In this document: piece by piece, positions 44,381 to 52,576 of the stretch
Layout: the number at the start of each line of letters is the position of its first letter
Numbering within the stretch: position 1 is the stretch's first letter
NCBI GenBank assembly: GCA_035280425.1
Contig: DATEFW010000044.1
Location: 186,001-250,000 of the forward strand
Length of the DNA stretch: 64,000 bases
Reading direction: 5' to 3'
From: QHXW01 sp035280425
GTDB lineage: Bacteria; Acidobacteriota; Terriglobia; Bryobacterales; Bryobacteraceae
The notes under the pieces: model-generated
Databases searched by the model: none
Told to the model about the DNA's origin: nothing
The model's input: only the letters and a program-made list of their open reading frames with translations
Made by a program: the position numbers and the translations under genes

Positions 44381-44836
44381 CTAGTGCGCATCGCGTGCTT
44401 TCTCTTCCCAAAGCTCTAGGGGATTGCCCTCAGGGTCCGACAGGTGAGCGAATCGGCCGTATGGATAATCTTTCTGGTCGACCTCAACTGCGATCCCGGC
44501 CGCGCGTAACTGCGCCACCATCGCATCCAGGTTTCGAACGCGAAAATTCACCATCCACTGCTTGGCGGCGTTGCCAAAGTAGGTGGTCTTCTCCGGAAAC
44601 GGCTGAAACGCGCACGTGCCGGCCTCTTGCCGCCATGGCAAATCGCCGGCGCCCGAGGGAACAAGACCCACGCCAAGATGATCCGCGTACCACTTGGCGA
44701 GAATTTTTGGCTCCTTCGCCCTGAAGAAAAGACCTCCAATGCCGGTCACCTTTTCCATATCCGCCCCCTCCGATCTCGTTGCTGCCGCCGCACCGGCGGC
44801 TCCAAGAAAAACGCGCCTCGTAGTTTCGGTCGACAT
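44381..44836 (-). CDS. Tat-exported VOC (glyoxalase/dioxygenase fold) protein
   Basis: 151 residues. A twin-arginine signal, TRRVFLGAAGAAAATRSEGA, opens the protein. One pair of betaalphabetabetabeta modules follows: GIGGLFFRAKEPKILAKWYA, then MVNFRVRNLDAMVAQLRAAG and GRFAHLSDPEGNPLELWEEK, where Glu is a typical metal ligand. The reaction is unknown; VOC proteins include lyases, dioxygenases and resistance proteins. A purine-rich GGGGGG lies five nt upstream of the ATG. It is convergent with the TonB gene and unrelated in detail to the VOC gene at 45949. Confidence 0.8.
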   Translation of the reverse strand: MSTETTRRVFLGAAGAAAATRSEGADMEKVTGIGGLFFRAKEPKILAKWYADHLGVGLVPSGAGDLPWRQEAGTCAFQPFPEKTTYFGNAAKQWMVNFRVRNLDAMVAQLRAAGIAVEVDQKDYPYGRFAHLSDPEGNPLELWEEKARDAH

Positions 44837-45121
44837 GGCAGCCCCCCGTCACGGTGATTGTACAAGAGATTTTTAATCGTGGCTCCACCCGCCTTCCCAA
44901 TAAACTCACCCGAACTCCGGCCGGGCCGGCGGCCATATCATACCCGCGCATCCGCCCGTTCTGCAGCAAATTGACGGAGTCAGTGTCACCGTGCACGGCA
45001 CCTGGTTCGGGCTCTGAATTCGTGCTACACTTGAAGTGCCTTTTGATAGTCCCGCCAGAGCTTGGCTGTCCTGATCTGCCTCGTCTTGCCCGCACAATTG
45101 AAAGACAGAAAGAGTTTAAAA

Positions 45122-45445
45122 GTGAAGAATATTTTTGTAGGCAATCTGGATTTCGGAGCTACCGATTCGTCGCTTCGTGCCATGTTCGAGCGGTATGGAA
45201 CCGTGGATCGCGTCAATATGGTGACGGATCGCGATACCGGCCGCTTCCGCGGCTTTGCGTTTGTCGAAATGAGCAATACCGAAGAGGCCGATCGGGCCAT
45301 CGCCGGCCTGAACGGCGCGGATTTCGAAGGCCGCGCAATGAACGTCAATGAAGCTCGCCCCAAGCCCCAGGGCGGCGGCCGCGGCAGCGGCGGCCGCGGG
45401 AACGGTGGCGGTTACGCGCGTCAACGGCGCGAGCCGCGCTGGTAA
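45122..45445 (+). CDS. RRM-type RNA-binding protein with glycine-rich tail
   Basis: 107 residues from a GTG at 45122. A single RRM has RNP-2 (IFVGNL near 4-9) and RNP-1 (RGFAFVEM near 43-50). A Gly/Arg tail (GGGRGSGGRGNGGGYARQRR) follows. Such bacterial RRM proteins resemble cold-inducible Rbp proteins and bind single-stranded RNA. The 285 bp upstream contain no gene and may hold a regulatory leader; the ribosome binding site is weak (AGAAAGAG). Two hairpins follow at 45461-45526. Confidence 0.85.
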   Translation: MKNIFVGNLDFGATDSSLRAMFERYGTVDRVNMVTDRDTGRFRGFAFVEMSNTEEADRAIAGLNGADFEGRAMNVNEARPKPQGGGRGSGGRGNGGGYARQRREPRW

Positions 45446-45460
45446 AAACGCTTCCAGGCA

Positions 45461-45526
45461 GCGGTCGTCCATCCGGGACGGCCGCACCACAACAACCGAA
45501 AGCGCTGCGGAATCTGACCCCGCAGC
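45461..45526 (+). other. Two consecutive RNA hairpins after the RRM gene
   Basis: GCGGTCGTCC (45461-45470) pairs with GGACGGCCGC (45476-45485), ten pairs with one G-U and a five-nt loop. GCTGCGG (45504-45510) pairs with CCGCAGC (45520-45526) across nine nt. The first begins 15 bases after the stop codon. No T run follows, so they may be a 3' stabiliser, a Rho-independent terminator lacking its tract, or a control element. Confidence 0.45.
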
Positions 45527-45580
45527 ACTTCTATCGACCGTAGGTTGAGGCGATCCTCGATCGCCCGGAAGGGAGATTTC

Positions 45581-45940
45581 GTGGAGATCCGGTATGTCGG
45601 CTTTGACCAGACACAGAACTGTCGCGTGTATCGGTTCGATGTCCGCGCTGGCGGAGGGACGACGAAGGAAGTCTCGATCACGGCGGACATGGCAGTTTTC
45701 CGCAACCATAGCGTCGGCATTCAGGAAGGCCCCGTCCTTTCCGCCAAAAAATTGAGCACCGACCTGGAACGAGGCTGGGAGGGCGATCACCAACTGACCG
45801 ATGACGATGTGCGCGCCTACGCCGATGCCAAAGCGCTCGCCGACTCCCAACGCGTCAGTGCCCGCAGGGCGCCCCGCCGCCAGCCCGAAGTACACGCGGA
45901 AACGCCACAGAAGTCGCCCTGGCGCAACTTTGGTATCTGA
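45581..45940 (+). CDS. Hypothetical protein, 119 aa
   Basis: GTG at 45581, chosen because GGGAG lies five nt upstream; a TTG at 45545 would add 12 residues. No family recognised. The N-terminal half is beta-rich (VEIRYVGFDQTQNCRVYRFD), and the middle holds GIQEGPVLSAKKLSTDLERG. A basic tail (SARRAPRRQPEVHAETPQKS) follows. No signal peptide is present. It lies between the RRM and VOC genes, all on the plus strand; the hairpins at 45461-45526 stand in its 5' region. Confidence 0.55.
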   Translation: MEIRYVGFDQTQNCRVYRFDVRAGGGTTKEVSITADMAVFRNHSVGIQEGPVLSAKKLSTDLERGWEGDHQLTDDDVRAYADAKALADSQRVSARRAPRRQPEVHAETPQKSPWRNFGI

Positions 45941-45948
45941 CGTGGGAA

Positions 45949-46368
45949 ATGCCTTCCGCACGGCGCACTGACCCGCAGAACATCCATACGCGCTCCATGA
46001 TCCGTCAGATCGCGCCGCAGTTCTTTACCACCGACATTCCCGGCACGCTCGCCTATTACAAAAACAAGCTCGGCTTCGAATGTCTCGGTACGTGGCAGGA
46101 TCCGCCGCAATACGCCATCGTGGCCCGCGACCAGCATCGCATTCACTTCCGCTGCGCCCCTCCGCCTACATCCAATCCCGACAAATATGCCGACGAACTG
46201 CTCGACGCATATCTCATGGTCGAAGATGCCGGCGCCCTTTATGCCGAGTATGCCGCTAACGGCGTCGAGTTCACCCGCGAACTCGCCGACACGCCCTGGC
46301 AGACGCGCGAGTTCGTGGTGAAGGATTGCGACGGCCGCCTGCTGGCCTTCGGCACGAACGTGCGTTGA
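45949..46368 (+). CDS. VOC family protein (glyoxalase/bleomycin-resistance fold)
   Basis: 139 residues from 45949, or 123 from the ATG at 45997 where family similarity begins (MIRQIAPQFFTTDIPGTLAY). Typical elements are YYKNKLGFECLGTWQDPPQY, IHFRCAPPPTSNPDKYADEL with a metal-ligand His, and REFVVKDCDGRLLAFGTN. The function is unknown. Its last 210 bases (46149-46358) are duplicated, with decay, at 47071-47271. Confidence 0.78.
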   Translation: MPSARRTDPQNIHTRSMIRQIAPQFFTTDIPGTLAYYKNKLGFECLGTWQDPPQYAIVARDQHRIHFRCAPPPTSNPDKYADELLDAYLMVEDAGALYAEYAANGVEFTRELADTPWQTREFVVKDCDGRLLAFGTNVR

Positions 46369-46456
46369 TTTCTTACGGACGATCCGCTCGGCCATGCCAC
46401 ATCCGAGCATCGCGATCTCAATTTACATCCAGGCGCAAAAGGCGGACAATCCCAGT

Positions 46457-47023
46457 ATGAAAGCGACGCCGGATGCGCGTGCCGGACTAAAAAGCACACA
46501 GGAGACCGTTCAGACAGCGCTTCTGGTCATCGTTACTTTCGTCGGTACGTGGCTGGCGCTTTACCGCGTTCCATGGCAAGTGTCCGCCGACCCATGCGTG
46601 ATTGCCGCGGCTGGTTCAGGGGTGGTTGTCACCTGCCTGTGGCTGACGCGATGGCGGGGATTGGCGATCTTTGAACGAAATTTGCTCGCAGGGTTCCTCG
46701 TGGCCATGCCGCTTGTCTACGTGGCGCGTTACCTGTTCGCCTCCGCCAGCAGTGCGCCGAGCTACTGGCTTTGGGTAGAGATTCTGGGCACAGCCATTTT
46801 TGTCGCTCTTGCCGTGCTCGGTGTGAAGCGCTCGCCCTGGTTCCTTGCCATCGGAATGGCGCTCCACGGCTTAACCTGGGATAGCTGGCACTACCGGAAC
46901 TCGACTTACATCCCGGACTGGTACGTCATTGCCTGCCTGGCGGTGGACCTCGCCTTCGCCGCATACATGGTCGCGCGCGTCCCCGCGTATCAGAGAGCAT
47001 CGCGCATGGAAACGGAGAATTAG
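46457..47023 (+). CDS. Five- to six-span integral membrane protein, unknown function
   Basis: 188 residues from the ATG at 46457, which has GACAAT six nt upstream (a weak member of the -10 series) and no ribosome binding site; 46394 would add 21 unlikely residues. Hydrophobic spans are near 20-37, 45-62, 72-90, 97-115, 122-137 and 150-167 (TALLVIVTFVGTWLALY, WVEILGTAIFVALAVLG, WYVIACLAVDLAFAAYMV). A conserved-looking TWDSWHYRNSTYIPDW loop lies between the last spans. No family recognised. Confidence 0.65.
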   Translation: MKATPDARAGLKSTQETVQTALLVIVTFVGTWLALYRVPWQVSADPCVIAAAGSGVVVTCLWLTRWRGLAIFERNLLAGFLVAMPLVYVARYLFASASSAPSYWLWVEILGTAIFVALAVLGVKRSPWFLAIGMALHGLTWDSWHYRNSTYIPDWYVIACLAVDLAFAAYMVARVPAYQRASRMETEN

Positions 47024-47070
47024 CACACAAGGGCGCTGCGGGATCGCACGTATCCCGCACTCTTCAATCG

Positions 47071-47271
47071 CCGCTGCGCCAAACCGCCCACATCCAATCC
47101 GGACAAATATGCCGACGAACTGCTCGACGCATATCTCATCGTGGAAGATGCCGGCGCGCATTACGCCGCCAACGGCGTCGGCGTCACCCGCGAACTCGCC
47201 AACGTGCCCCGGCACTCGCGAGAGTTCGTGGTGAAGGATTGCGACGGCCGCCTGCTGGCCTTCGGCACGAA
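47071..47271 (+). pseudogene. Decayed partial duplicate of the VOC gene
   Basis: This stretch aligns base by base with 46149-46358 (C-terminal half of the VOC gene), with scattered substitutions and one nine-base in-frame deletion. The encoded run is recognisable (NPDKYADELLDAYLIVEDAG, REFVVKDCDGRLLAFGTN). The 5' half of the gene and any start signal are missing. The frame stays open into unrelated sequence. Truncated copy, almost certainly non-functional. Confidence 0.8.
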
Positions 47272-47327
47272 TTTTGTAGTCGGTTCTATGGTCCATGTCG
47301 TTGCGGCGGATTACGCGCCGTTGTCGA

Positions 47328-47447
47328 GGCCTGAACCACGATATCGACAACTCCGTAGTGGCAGCCGTGAAGCAGCATCTCTTTGCGCCCGAACGCCAAG
47401 ACGGCAAGCGTCTGCCGCTAGATACCGTCGAGTGCGTGCCCATCTGA
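47328..47447 (+). pseudogene. Decayed fragment of a TonB C-terminal domain
   Basis: Translates to GLNHDIDNSVVAAVKQHLFA, then PERQDGKRLPLDTVE, matching GLDHDIDAAVVAAVKQWLFA and the following residues of the protein at 43848-44261 (bases from about 44133). A TGA stop ends it at 47445-47447. Only about 40 codons remain. The last 30 bases are also the 3' end of the convergent nucleosidase-domain gene. Confidence 0.75.
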
Positions 47448-49622
47448 GAAGACGTGATGGCAAAGCGAAACCGCTGCAGCAGCAGCCATGCACTGATAAT
47501 TGTCATTTTTCTGCCCGTCCGCCCAGTCGCAAACGCCCTTGACAACAATCCACTCCTTCCGAGCGCGGGCCGCCGCAGACCACAGCCCCGTCCCCTCCAT
47601 CTCGCCCCCAACCGCATTAGGGAACTGCTCAAGAAGAGCGCTCTTGAACTGGATATCATCAATCAGCTTTTCGCCAGAGAGCAGAGGTCCAACGTGTAAG
47701 CGACACTTCGACCCATCGGGACGTTCAAAGCTCCACTGCAACGCGTTTCGGAAGCGATTGAGGAGAATCTCGCTCGAGGGTGGAACAGGATTTCGAAAAT
47801 GGAGTTTCTCGCCGACGCGCTGCTGCTCATACGGGATTAGATAATCTCCGACAAGGACGTCTGCCGGAGCTTGTTTAGCCCTGGAGGACCCGAATGCAAT
47901 CCCCACAAGCAACACTGCGATCGGGCGCCAACTGTCAATTGCCGATCCCACGGTAAGCGTCGCCCCGGTAACACCTTGTGATCCCATTCCGGAGAGGACA
48001 ACTGCCGCAGTGAAGGCCCCAAAACGACCGAGGTAAAACGTATCGTGTCCATCCGCGACCTTCCAGATCTTCTGCTGCTTTCGTATTGGGCTCAGTACCC
48101 GGAGAACCTGCCTAAGCTCCGTCTCCGTGGCGACTATAATTAACAAACTCACCTTGACGTCCTTACGAGCCCTTTGACGAGGGAGAGATTTCAGGGGCGG
48201 CAGTTTGGGATCAAACCAATTGGCTTTTGAATAGTCGCCGATTGCGCCCCTCGCGGGCGTCACCATACCAGAAGTCGGCAGCTTAGGTGCCCGATGTCCC
48301 TGATCGTCGTGCAGCCCAAATGTAACTCGCGTGCCGCCTCTAGCCAACTCCAACGAATCCAAGGCCAGCACAGTTAGCATGACAGCGGGGCCACCCTGGA
48401 CATGCCAGAGTCCGTCATGCCCCTGCTGCGACTGAATCCACTCTGCCGCTCTTGAGGCTGGGCGCTGCCATCCCGAAGGCTGGCTCAAGGCCAATCCGTG
48501 AACGGCAAAACAAGTCGAAATAAGACACGGTTCGGAGCTATCCTTAAAAAGTGGCCACGCGCCAGATTTCAGTTGGGTCTGGAAGAGCAGTTCGTTCGCT
48601 CGCTCGATCGGGTCTTGCTTTAGCGCTTTTGGATTGATCCGCGTCCAAACGAAGGGAATTATTCCCGCCAACGGGAGATAATCACGAACGCGGCCTTGTT
48701 CTCCACCCCAGAAAACTCGCCAAGGCGAGTCGCGCTTGACGTCGCCATTCAGGAGCGCCCAGAGCCAAGCCTCCGGCCCTTGCTGCCCGGCCATTTGCAG
48801 CGCGAGGTCAGATCGGGATAGAAAGAACAACCACCATCCGGCACCTTCTCCAACTCCGTACTTCGGACCGACAGAGAGGGGTTCGATAAGCCCTCTCAGC
48901 CACGGCTCGAACCCGGTAATGTCGAGCCACTCGACAGCTCGAAAAAGAGCAGCATCTATGAAATCCTCCTCTTCATCACGGAACGAAAAGAATCTGTCGT
49001 TCAAACCATTCAGCAGGATTTCTGCCGCTTCTGCCAACGAAATAGTGCCAGCCTTCGCTCGAGCGACCGCATCCCTCGATGCCGACTTGCCTACACCGTG
49101 GTGCGGAATATCCTCACAGATCGCTGCATACCATCGCGCCCTGACTTCATCAGCGCCAATGGCTGGGAGCTTCCCTCGACTGGCAAGATAAACGGCTGCT
49201 TCCACGTCGGCGTCCGCACCACAATCCTCGGCAATCGGCCGCAAAAATAGCTCAGCCTTTTCAACACTATTAGGCAGTTTGTGAATTAGCCCGATGGCAT
49301 GCTTGTTGATTTCAATTAACTCCGGGAAAAACGCGCTGACTGGAACACCAAAACTGCTGTGTGTGCTTGGGTGGATCTGCGCGAGTCGCCTACGAACAAC
49401 ATTGAAGTCGACTATGTCGTTCAGACGAGGGATCGAATTTCGCAGTTCTTCTATGCGCTGCTCAGAGGGCTCGCCGATCCACCAGTTTGTGAAATTTCCA
49501 AGGTCATAGGACAGCCTCACCAAGTCGCTGGCTGGAATACCCTCAAGGTAACGCTTGATATTGCCACGAGCGGCGTTCCGCCAGTTCTTCGACAGTGGCC
49601 GGACGGTTCTCTTCTTTGGCAT
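47418..49622 (-). CDS. Alpha/alpha-toroid protein fused to nucleoside-phosphorylase-like domain; candidate defence protein
   Basis: 734 residues. Residues about 1-330 are helical and unassigned. About 345-430 holds two toroid repeats like those of terpene cyclases and prenyltransferases (SGAWPLFK..STCFAVHGLAL; EWIQSQQGHDGLWH..MLTVLALDSL). After a linker, 488-728 is a PNP/MTA-SAH nucleosidase fold: first strand with ATETEL (498-503), VVLSGMGSQG (541-550), VGIAFGSS (573-580), SGEKLI (649-654), GGEMEG (672-677) and VKGVCDWADGQKND (694-707, Asp699 in the catalytic position). The ADxxKN form is typical of PNP domains in bacterial and fungal NLR-like conflict proteins. No signal peptide. The role is inferred: a sensor toroid plus an effector that would cleave a nucleoside or nucleotide. 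It is less G+C-rich than its flanks. Confidence 0.72.
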   Translation of the reverse strand: MPKKRTVRPLSKNWRNAARGNIKRYLEGIPASDLVRLSYDLGNFTNWWIGEPSEQRIEELRNSIPRLNDIVDFNVVRRRLAQIHPSTHSSFGVPVSAFFPELIEINKHAIGLIHKLPNSVEKAELFLRPIAEDCGADADVEAAVYLASRGKLPAIGADEVRARWYAAICEDIPHHGVGKSASRDAVARAKAGTISLAEAAEILLNGLNDRFFSFRDEEEDFIDAALFRAVEWLDITGFEPWLRGLIEPLSVGPKYGVGEGAGWWLFFLSRSDLALQMAGQQGPEAWLWALLNGDVKRDSPWRVFWGGEQGRVRDYLPLAGIIPFVWTRINPKALKQDPIERANELLFQTQLKSGAWPLFKDSSEPCLISTCFAVHGLALSQPSGWQRPASRAAEWIQSQQGHDGLWHVQGGPAVMLTVLALDSLELARGGTRVTFGLHDDQGHRAPKLPTSGMVTPARGAIGDYSKANWFDPKLPPLKSLPRQRARKDVKVSLLIIVATETELRQVLRVLSPIRKQQKIWKVADGHDTFYLGRFGAFTAAVVLSGMGSQGVTGATLTVGSAIDSWRPIAVLLVGIAFGSSRAKQAPADVLVGDYLIPYEQQRVGEKLHFRNPVPPSSEILLNRFRNALQWSFERPDGSKCRLHVGPLLSGEKLIDDIQFKSALLEQFPNAVGGEMEGTGLWSAAARARKEWIVVKGVCDWADGQKNDNYQCMAAAAAVSLCHHVFSDGHALDGI

Positions 49623-49761
49623 CGTTGCAGAACGGTCCCAACCTAGACTATCGCTATTTCAGTTTGCTTGCCCCGCCTGCCGCCAAACCCCTTCTTCCAC
49701 TGACCGGGGAGATTCAACGCCACATCCTCGTTTCGCCTAGCGTGCGATAGAATCGGCCTAC

Positions 49762-52086
49762 CTAATCACCCCCGCCCCCGCCCTCCCCGCACAACCCCGC
49801 CAAAATCTCCATCGCCGCCTGCTTCCCGCGCTCGCCTACTTCGCCCACCGGACCAACGCATGACGGACACCCATCGCCGCACGGGCACCGCGCAAGCAGT
49901 TCCGCCGTGTCGCGCAGCAGGCGTCCCGTCATCTGGTAAAGCGGCGCGCTCTGTCCCACGCCGCCCGGATAATTGTCGTAGAGATAAAGATTCGGCTCGA
50001 ACGCAGACGAGAGCGACTCGGTTCCCAGCGCCACTCCCAGGTCCCGCGGATCGCACATCAGCAGCAGCGACGCCACGCTGCGCAGCGCATTGCCCAGCCC
50101 CGCGAGGCCGTTCTGTATTTCGGTCGGCGTGAAATCCGCAAAGCGCGCGAGAAACGGGGCGGGGAAGTGCAGCCAGAACGCCGTCGTGTGCATCTCCTGC
50201 TCCGGCATCGAAAGTTTTCCCGCGCCCACGTTTTCGAGCGTGTAAAACTTGATCTTCTTGAACCCCACGATCTGCCGGTTCACCCGCACATCGCCATGTA
50301 AGCGCTGCGCCGCATCCGCGCCCTCGCCGATCGCCGCGCGCTCCGTTTCCTTCAGCACTTTGACTTTCGTGTAGTCGATCGCGTCGGTGAAATAATCGCA
50401 CTCGACGCGCCGCACGTACGCCTTGCGCTCCTCGTAATCGAACCGCTCCACGTGATACTGCCGCGCTTCGTGCAGGTAAATCGCCTTTTCGTGCAGCGTG
50501 GTCAGCGCCGCCGGAAACGCGACTTCCGCGATCACCGCCGGCTCACCCGTGATGTCCACCACCACGAAATTGTCGCTGGTCACCGCGCGCAGGCTGATGG
50601 CATCCGCCGGATAGCTCTCCGAAGTCCAGTGCCACGCTCCAGCCGAATGGTGCAGAAATCCCGTGTCCTCCAGAAACCGGCACAGGTCCGTGATCTCGTG
50701 CGGCCCGAATTTTTCCCGTTCCGCTAGCGGCAGCTCGAACGCCGCGCACTTCATGTGCGCCAGCAGGATTTCGAGATTGTCGGCGTTGATCGACGCGTGC
50801 TCGGGCGACTGACCGAAAAAATATTCCGGGTGCTCGATGATGAACTGATCGACCGGCGCGCTCGAGGCAACCAGCACCGCCGCCGAAGCGTCCTGCCGCC
50901 GCCCCGCCCGTCCCGCCCTCTGCCACGTCGAGGCGATCGTGCCCGGATATCCCGCCATCACCACCGCATCGAGCGACCCGATGTCGACGCCGAGCTCCAG
51001 CGCATTCGTCGCCACCACCGCCCGGATTTCCCCCTCGCGCAGCCGCCGCTCCGTGTCGCGACGCTCCCGCGGTAAATACCCGCCGCGATAGCCGCGAATG
51101 GTTTCCTCGCCGAACGGCCGCCGCGCGCAGGCGTCTTTGAGATAGGTCACCAGAATCTCCGTGGCCAGCCGGTTGTTCGCAAACACCAGCGTCTGCTGCC
51201 CGCGCTCGATCAACTCGAGCGCCACCCGCCGCGTCTCGTGGATGTAGCTTCTGCGAATCCCCAGGTGCCGGTTCACCACCGGCGGATTATAGAAGATGAA
51301 AAACTTCTCGCCCGACGGCGCGCCGTTCCGCTCGACCAACTCAAACGGCATCTCCGCGAGCGCCTCCGCCAGTTCCCGTGGATTCGCAATCGTCGCCGAC
51401 GAGCAGATGAATTGCGGCGCCGCGCCATAGAATGCCGCGATGCGCTTCAGCCGCCGCAAAATGTTCGCCAGATGGCTGCCGTAAACGCCGCGGTAGTAAT
51501 GCAGCTCGTCGATGACGATATACCGCAGATTTTCGAACAGCTTCGCCCACCGCGTGTGATGCGGCAGAATGCCGGTGTGCAGCATATCCGGGTTGGTGAA
51601 AACGACGTTGGCGCGGCTGCGTATGGCCTTGCGGGCGTCCTGCGGGGTGTCGCCATCGTAGGTGAACGCGCGGATCTCGGCGCCGAGATTGTCTGCAATC
51701 GATTGAAATGAATGGAGTTGATCTTCGGCGAGGGCTTTGGTCGGGAACAGGTATATGGCGCGGGCTTCCGGATCCGCAAGCAAGCGATTGAAAACAGGCA
51801 GGTTGTAGCACAATGTCTTACCGCTCGCGGTAGGCGTCACGGCCACGACGTTCTTTCCGGACTCGGCAAGCTTAAATGCTTCCGCCTGATGAACATACAG
51901 CCGCTCGACGCCGAGCGCGGCGCGCAGACGGGCGTCTACGGCGTGCGGAATGTCCTCAAACGTTCCCGAACTCGCCGGCTGATGATGGATGGCGCGGATG
52001 GGCGAATTGGGTTCGTTCTGCAATTTTTCGAAATCGCGAATCACAGCGACCAAGCCGGGTTCGTTTTTGATAGCAAGTGAAAGCAT
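49762..52086 (-). CDS. mrfA: DEAD/DEAH helicase with DUF1998 zinc domain (MrfA/YprA type)
   Basis: 774 residues from the ATG at 52086 (AAGG six nt upstream); the frame upstream to 52281 lies across the PilZ gene. Helicase motifs are TPTASGKTLCYN, FPTKALAEDQ, TYDGDTPQDAR, IDELHYY, SSATIANPREL, TNALELGVDIG and QRAGRAGRRQ. A C-terminal DUF1998 region ends in a four-Cys site, CPCGDGCPSCVG. MrfA is a 3'-5' DNA helicase in mitomycin lesion repair in Bacillus. Acidobacterial homologues are housekeeping genes by inference. It lies next to the nucleosidase-domain gene on the same strand with 139 bp between; no DISARM partner genes are present. Confidence 0.86.
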   Translation of the reverse strand: MLSLAIKNEPGLVAVIRDFEKLQNEPNSPIRAIHHQPASSGTFEDIPHAVDARLRAALGVERLYVHQAEAFKLAESGKNVVAVTPTASGKTLCYNLPVFNRLLADPEARAIYLFPTKALAEDQLHSFQSIADNLGAEIRAFTYDGDTPQDARKAIRSRANVVFTNPDMLHTGILPHHTRWAKLFENLRYIVIDELHYYRGVYGSHLANILRRLKRIAAFYGAAPQFICSSATIANPRELAEALAEMPFELVERNGAPSGEKFFIFYNPPVVNRHLGIRRSYIHETRRVALELIERGQQTLVFANNRLATEILVTYLKDACARRPFGEETIRGYRGGYLPRERRDTERRLREGEIRAVVATNALELGVDIGSLDAVVMAGYPGTIASTWQRAGRAGRRQDASAAVLVASSAPVDQFIIEHPEYFFGQSPEHASINADNLEILLAHMKCAAFELPLAEREKFGPHEITDLCRFLEDTGFLHHSAGAWHWTSESYPADAISLRAVTSDNFVVVDITGEPAVIAEVAFPAALTTLHEKAIYLHEARQYHVERFDYEERKAYVRRVECDYFTDAIDYTKVKVLKETERAAIGEGADAAQRLHGDVRVNRQIVGFKKIKFYTLENVGAGKLSMPEQEMHTTAFWLHFPAPFLARFADFTPTEIQNGLAGLGNALRSVASLLLMCDPRDLGVALGTESLSSAFEPNLYLYDNYPGGVGQSAPLYQMTGRLLRDTAELLARCPCGDGCPSCVGPVGEVGERGKQAAMEILAGLCGEGGGGGD

Positions 52087-52147
52087 ACTTCGCCTTTTCT
52101 TTGCCAAGAGTACACGAAAGCTCAGAGGAGAACAAGAGGCGAAGAAT

Positions 52148-52465
52148 TTAAGCGGCGGCGCGGCGGATGAATTCGTAGCGGTCGAGCGTGGCGGCGATGC
52201 GGTGCGGGCCGAAATCCAGTGCCTTCTCGAGGCGAACGACTTTGCCGGTGCAGCGGAGATCGACTTTGATGCCGTTGGCATCGGTCAGGGCTACTACATA
52301 TTCGATAGTGCCGCCGACGGCAATTTCTCTATCGCATTCGAACAAAACGCCGCAGGAGCTGATATTGCGAGTGGTTGCTGAATAGACAACCTGGCCGGCG
52401 CCGATTCGCAGGACGCGAAGCGGGAGCGCAAGCTCGAAACGCTGGTTTTTGCGCTGTTCGACCAC
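52148..52465 (-). CDS. PilZ domain protein
   Basis: 105 residues with a GTG start at 52465. The N-terminal QRFELALPLRVLRIG and TRNISSCGVLFECDREIAVG match the PilZ pattern (RxxxR-like basic start replaced by RKNQR at 5-9, and DxSxxG-like NISSCG near 34-39). PilZ domains bind cyclic di-GMP; the acidic residue of the second motif is Asn here, so binding may be weak. A similar protein is at 61854-62183. Confidence 0.8.
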   Translation of the reverse strand: MVEQRKNQRFELALPLRVLRIGAGQVVYSATTRNISSCGVLFECDREIAVGGTIEYVVALTDANGIKVDLRCTGKVVRLEKALDFGPHRIAATLDRYEFIRRAAA

Positions 52466-52540
52466 CGTGACCTAGGTTATTCGCTTTAGGTGCGGCGGTC
52501 AATAGTTCTGATAACAAACAGGTTATGGTACCAGGGTAAA

Positions 52541-52562
52541 CGGGCGGCGTTGGGGCCGCCCG
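52541..52562 (-). terminator. Probable terminator after atpE
   Basis: A perfect eight-pair stem (CGGGCGGC 52541-52548 with GCCGCCCG 52555-52562, six-nt loop) lies 14 bases after the atpE stop. On the minus strand it is followed by TTT only. Best read as the end of the atp operon. Confidence 0.6.
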
Positions 52563-52576
52563 CCAAACCCTCGAAT

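Noticed and set aside
47141..47542. 133-codon plus-strand ORF after the membrane protein gene
   Set aside because: It begins within the truncated VOC copy and continues out of frame through the TonB fragment and antisense to the toroid-PNP gene, so it is a remnant rather than a gene.
49762..52086. DUF1998 helicase as part of a DISARM defence system
   Set aside because: DISARM needs DrmA/DrmB with a methyltransferase or PLD partner; this is one MrfA-type protein with both helicase and DUF1998 parts, and no such partners are nearby.
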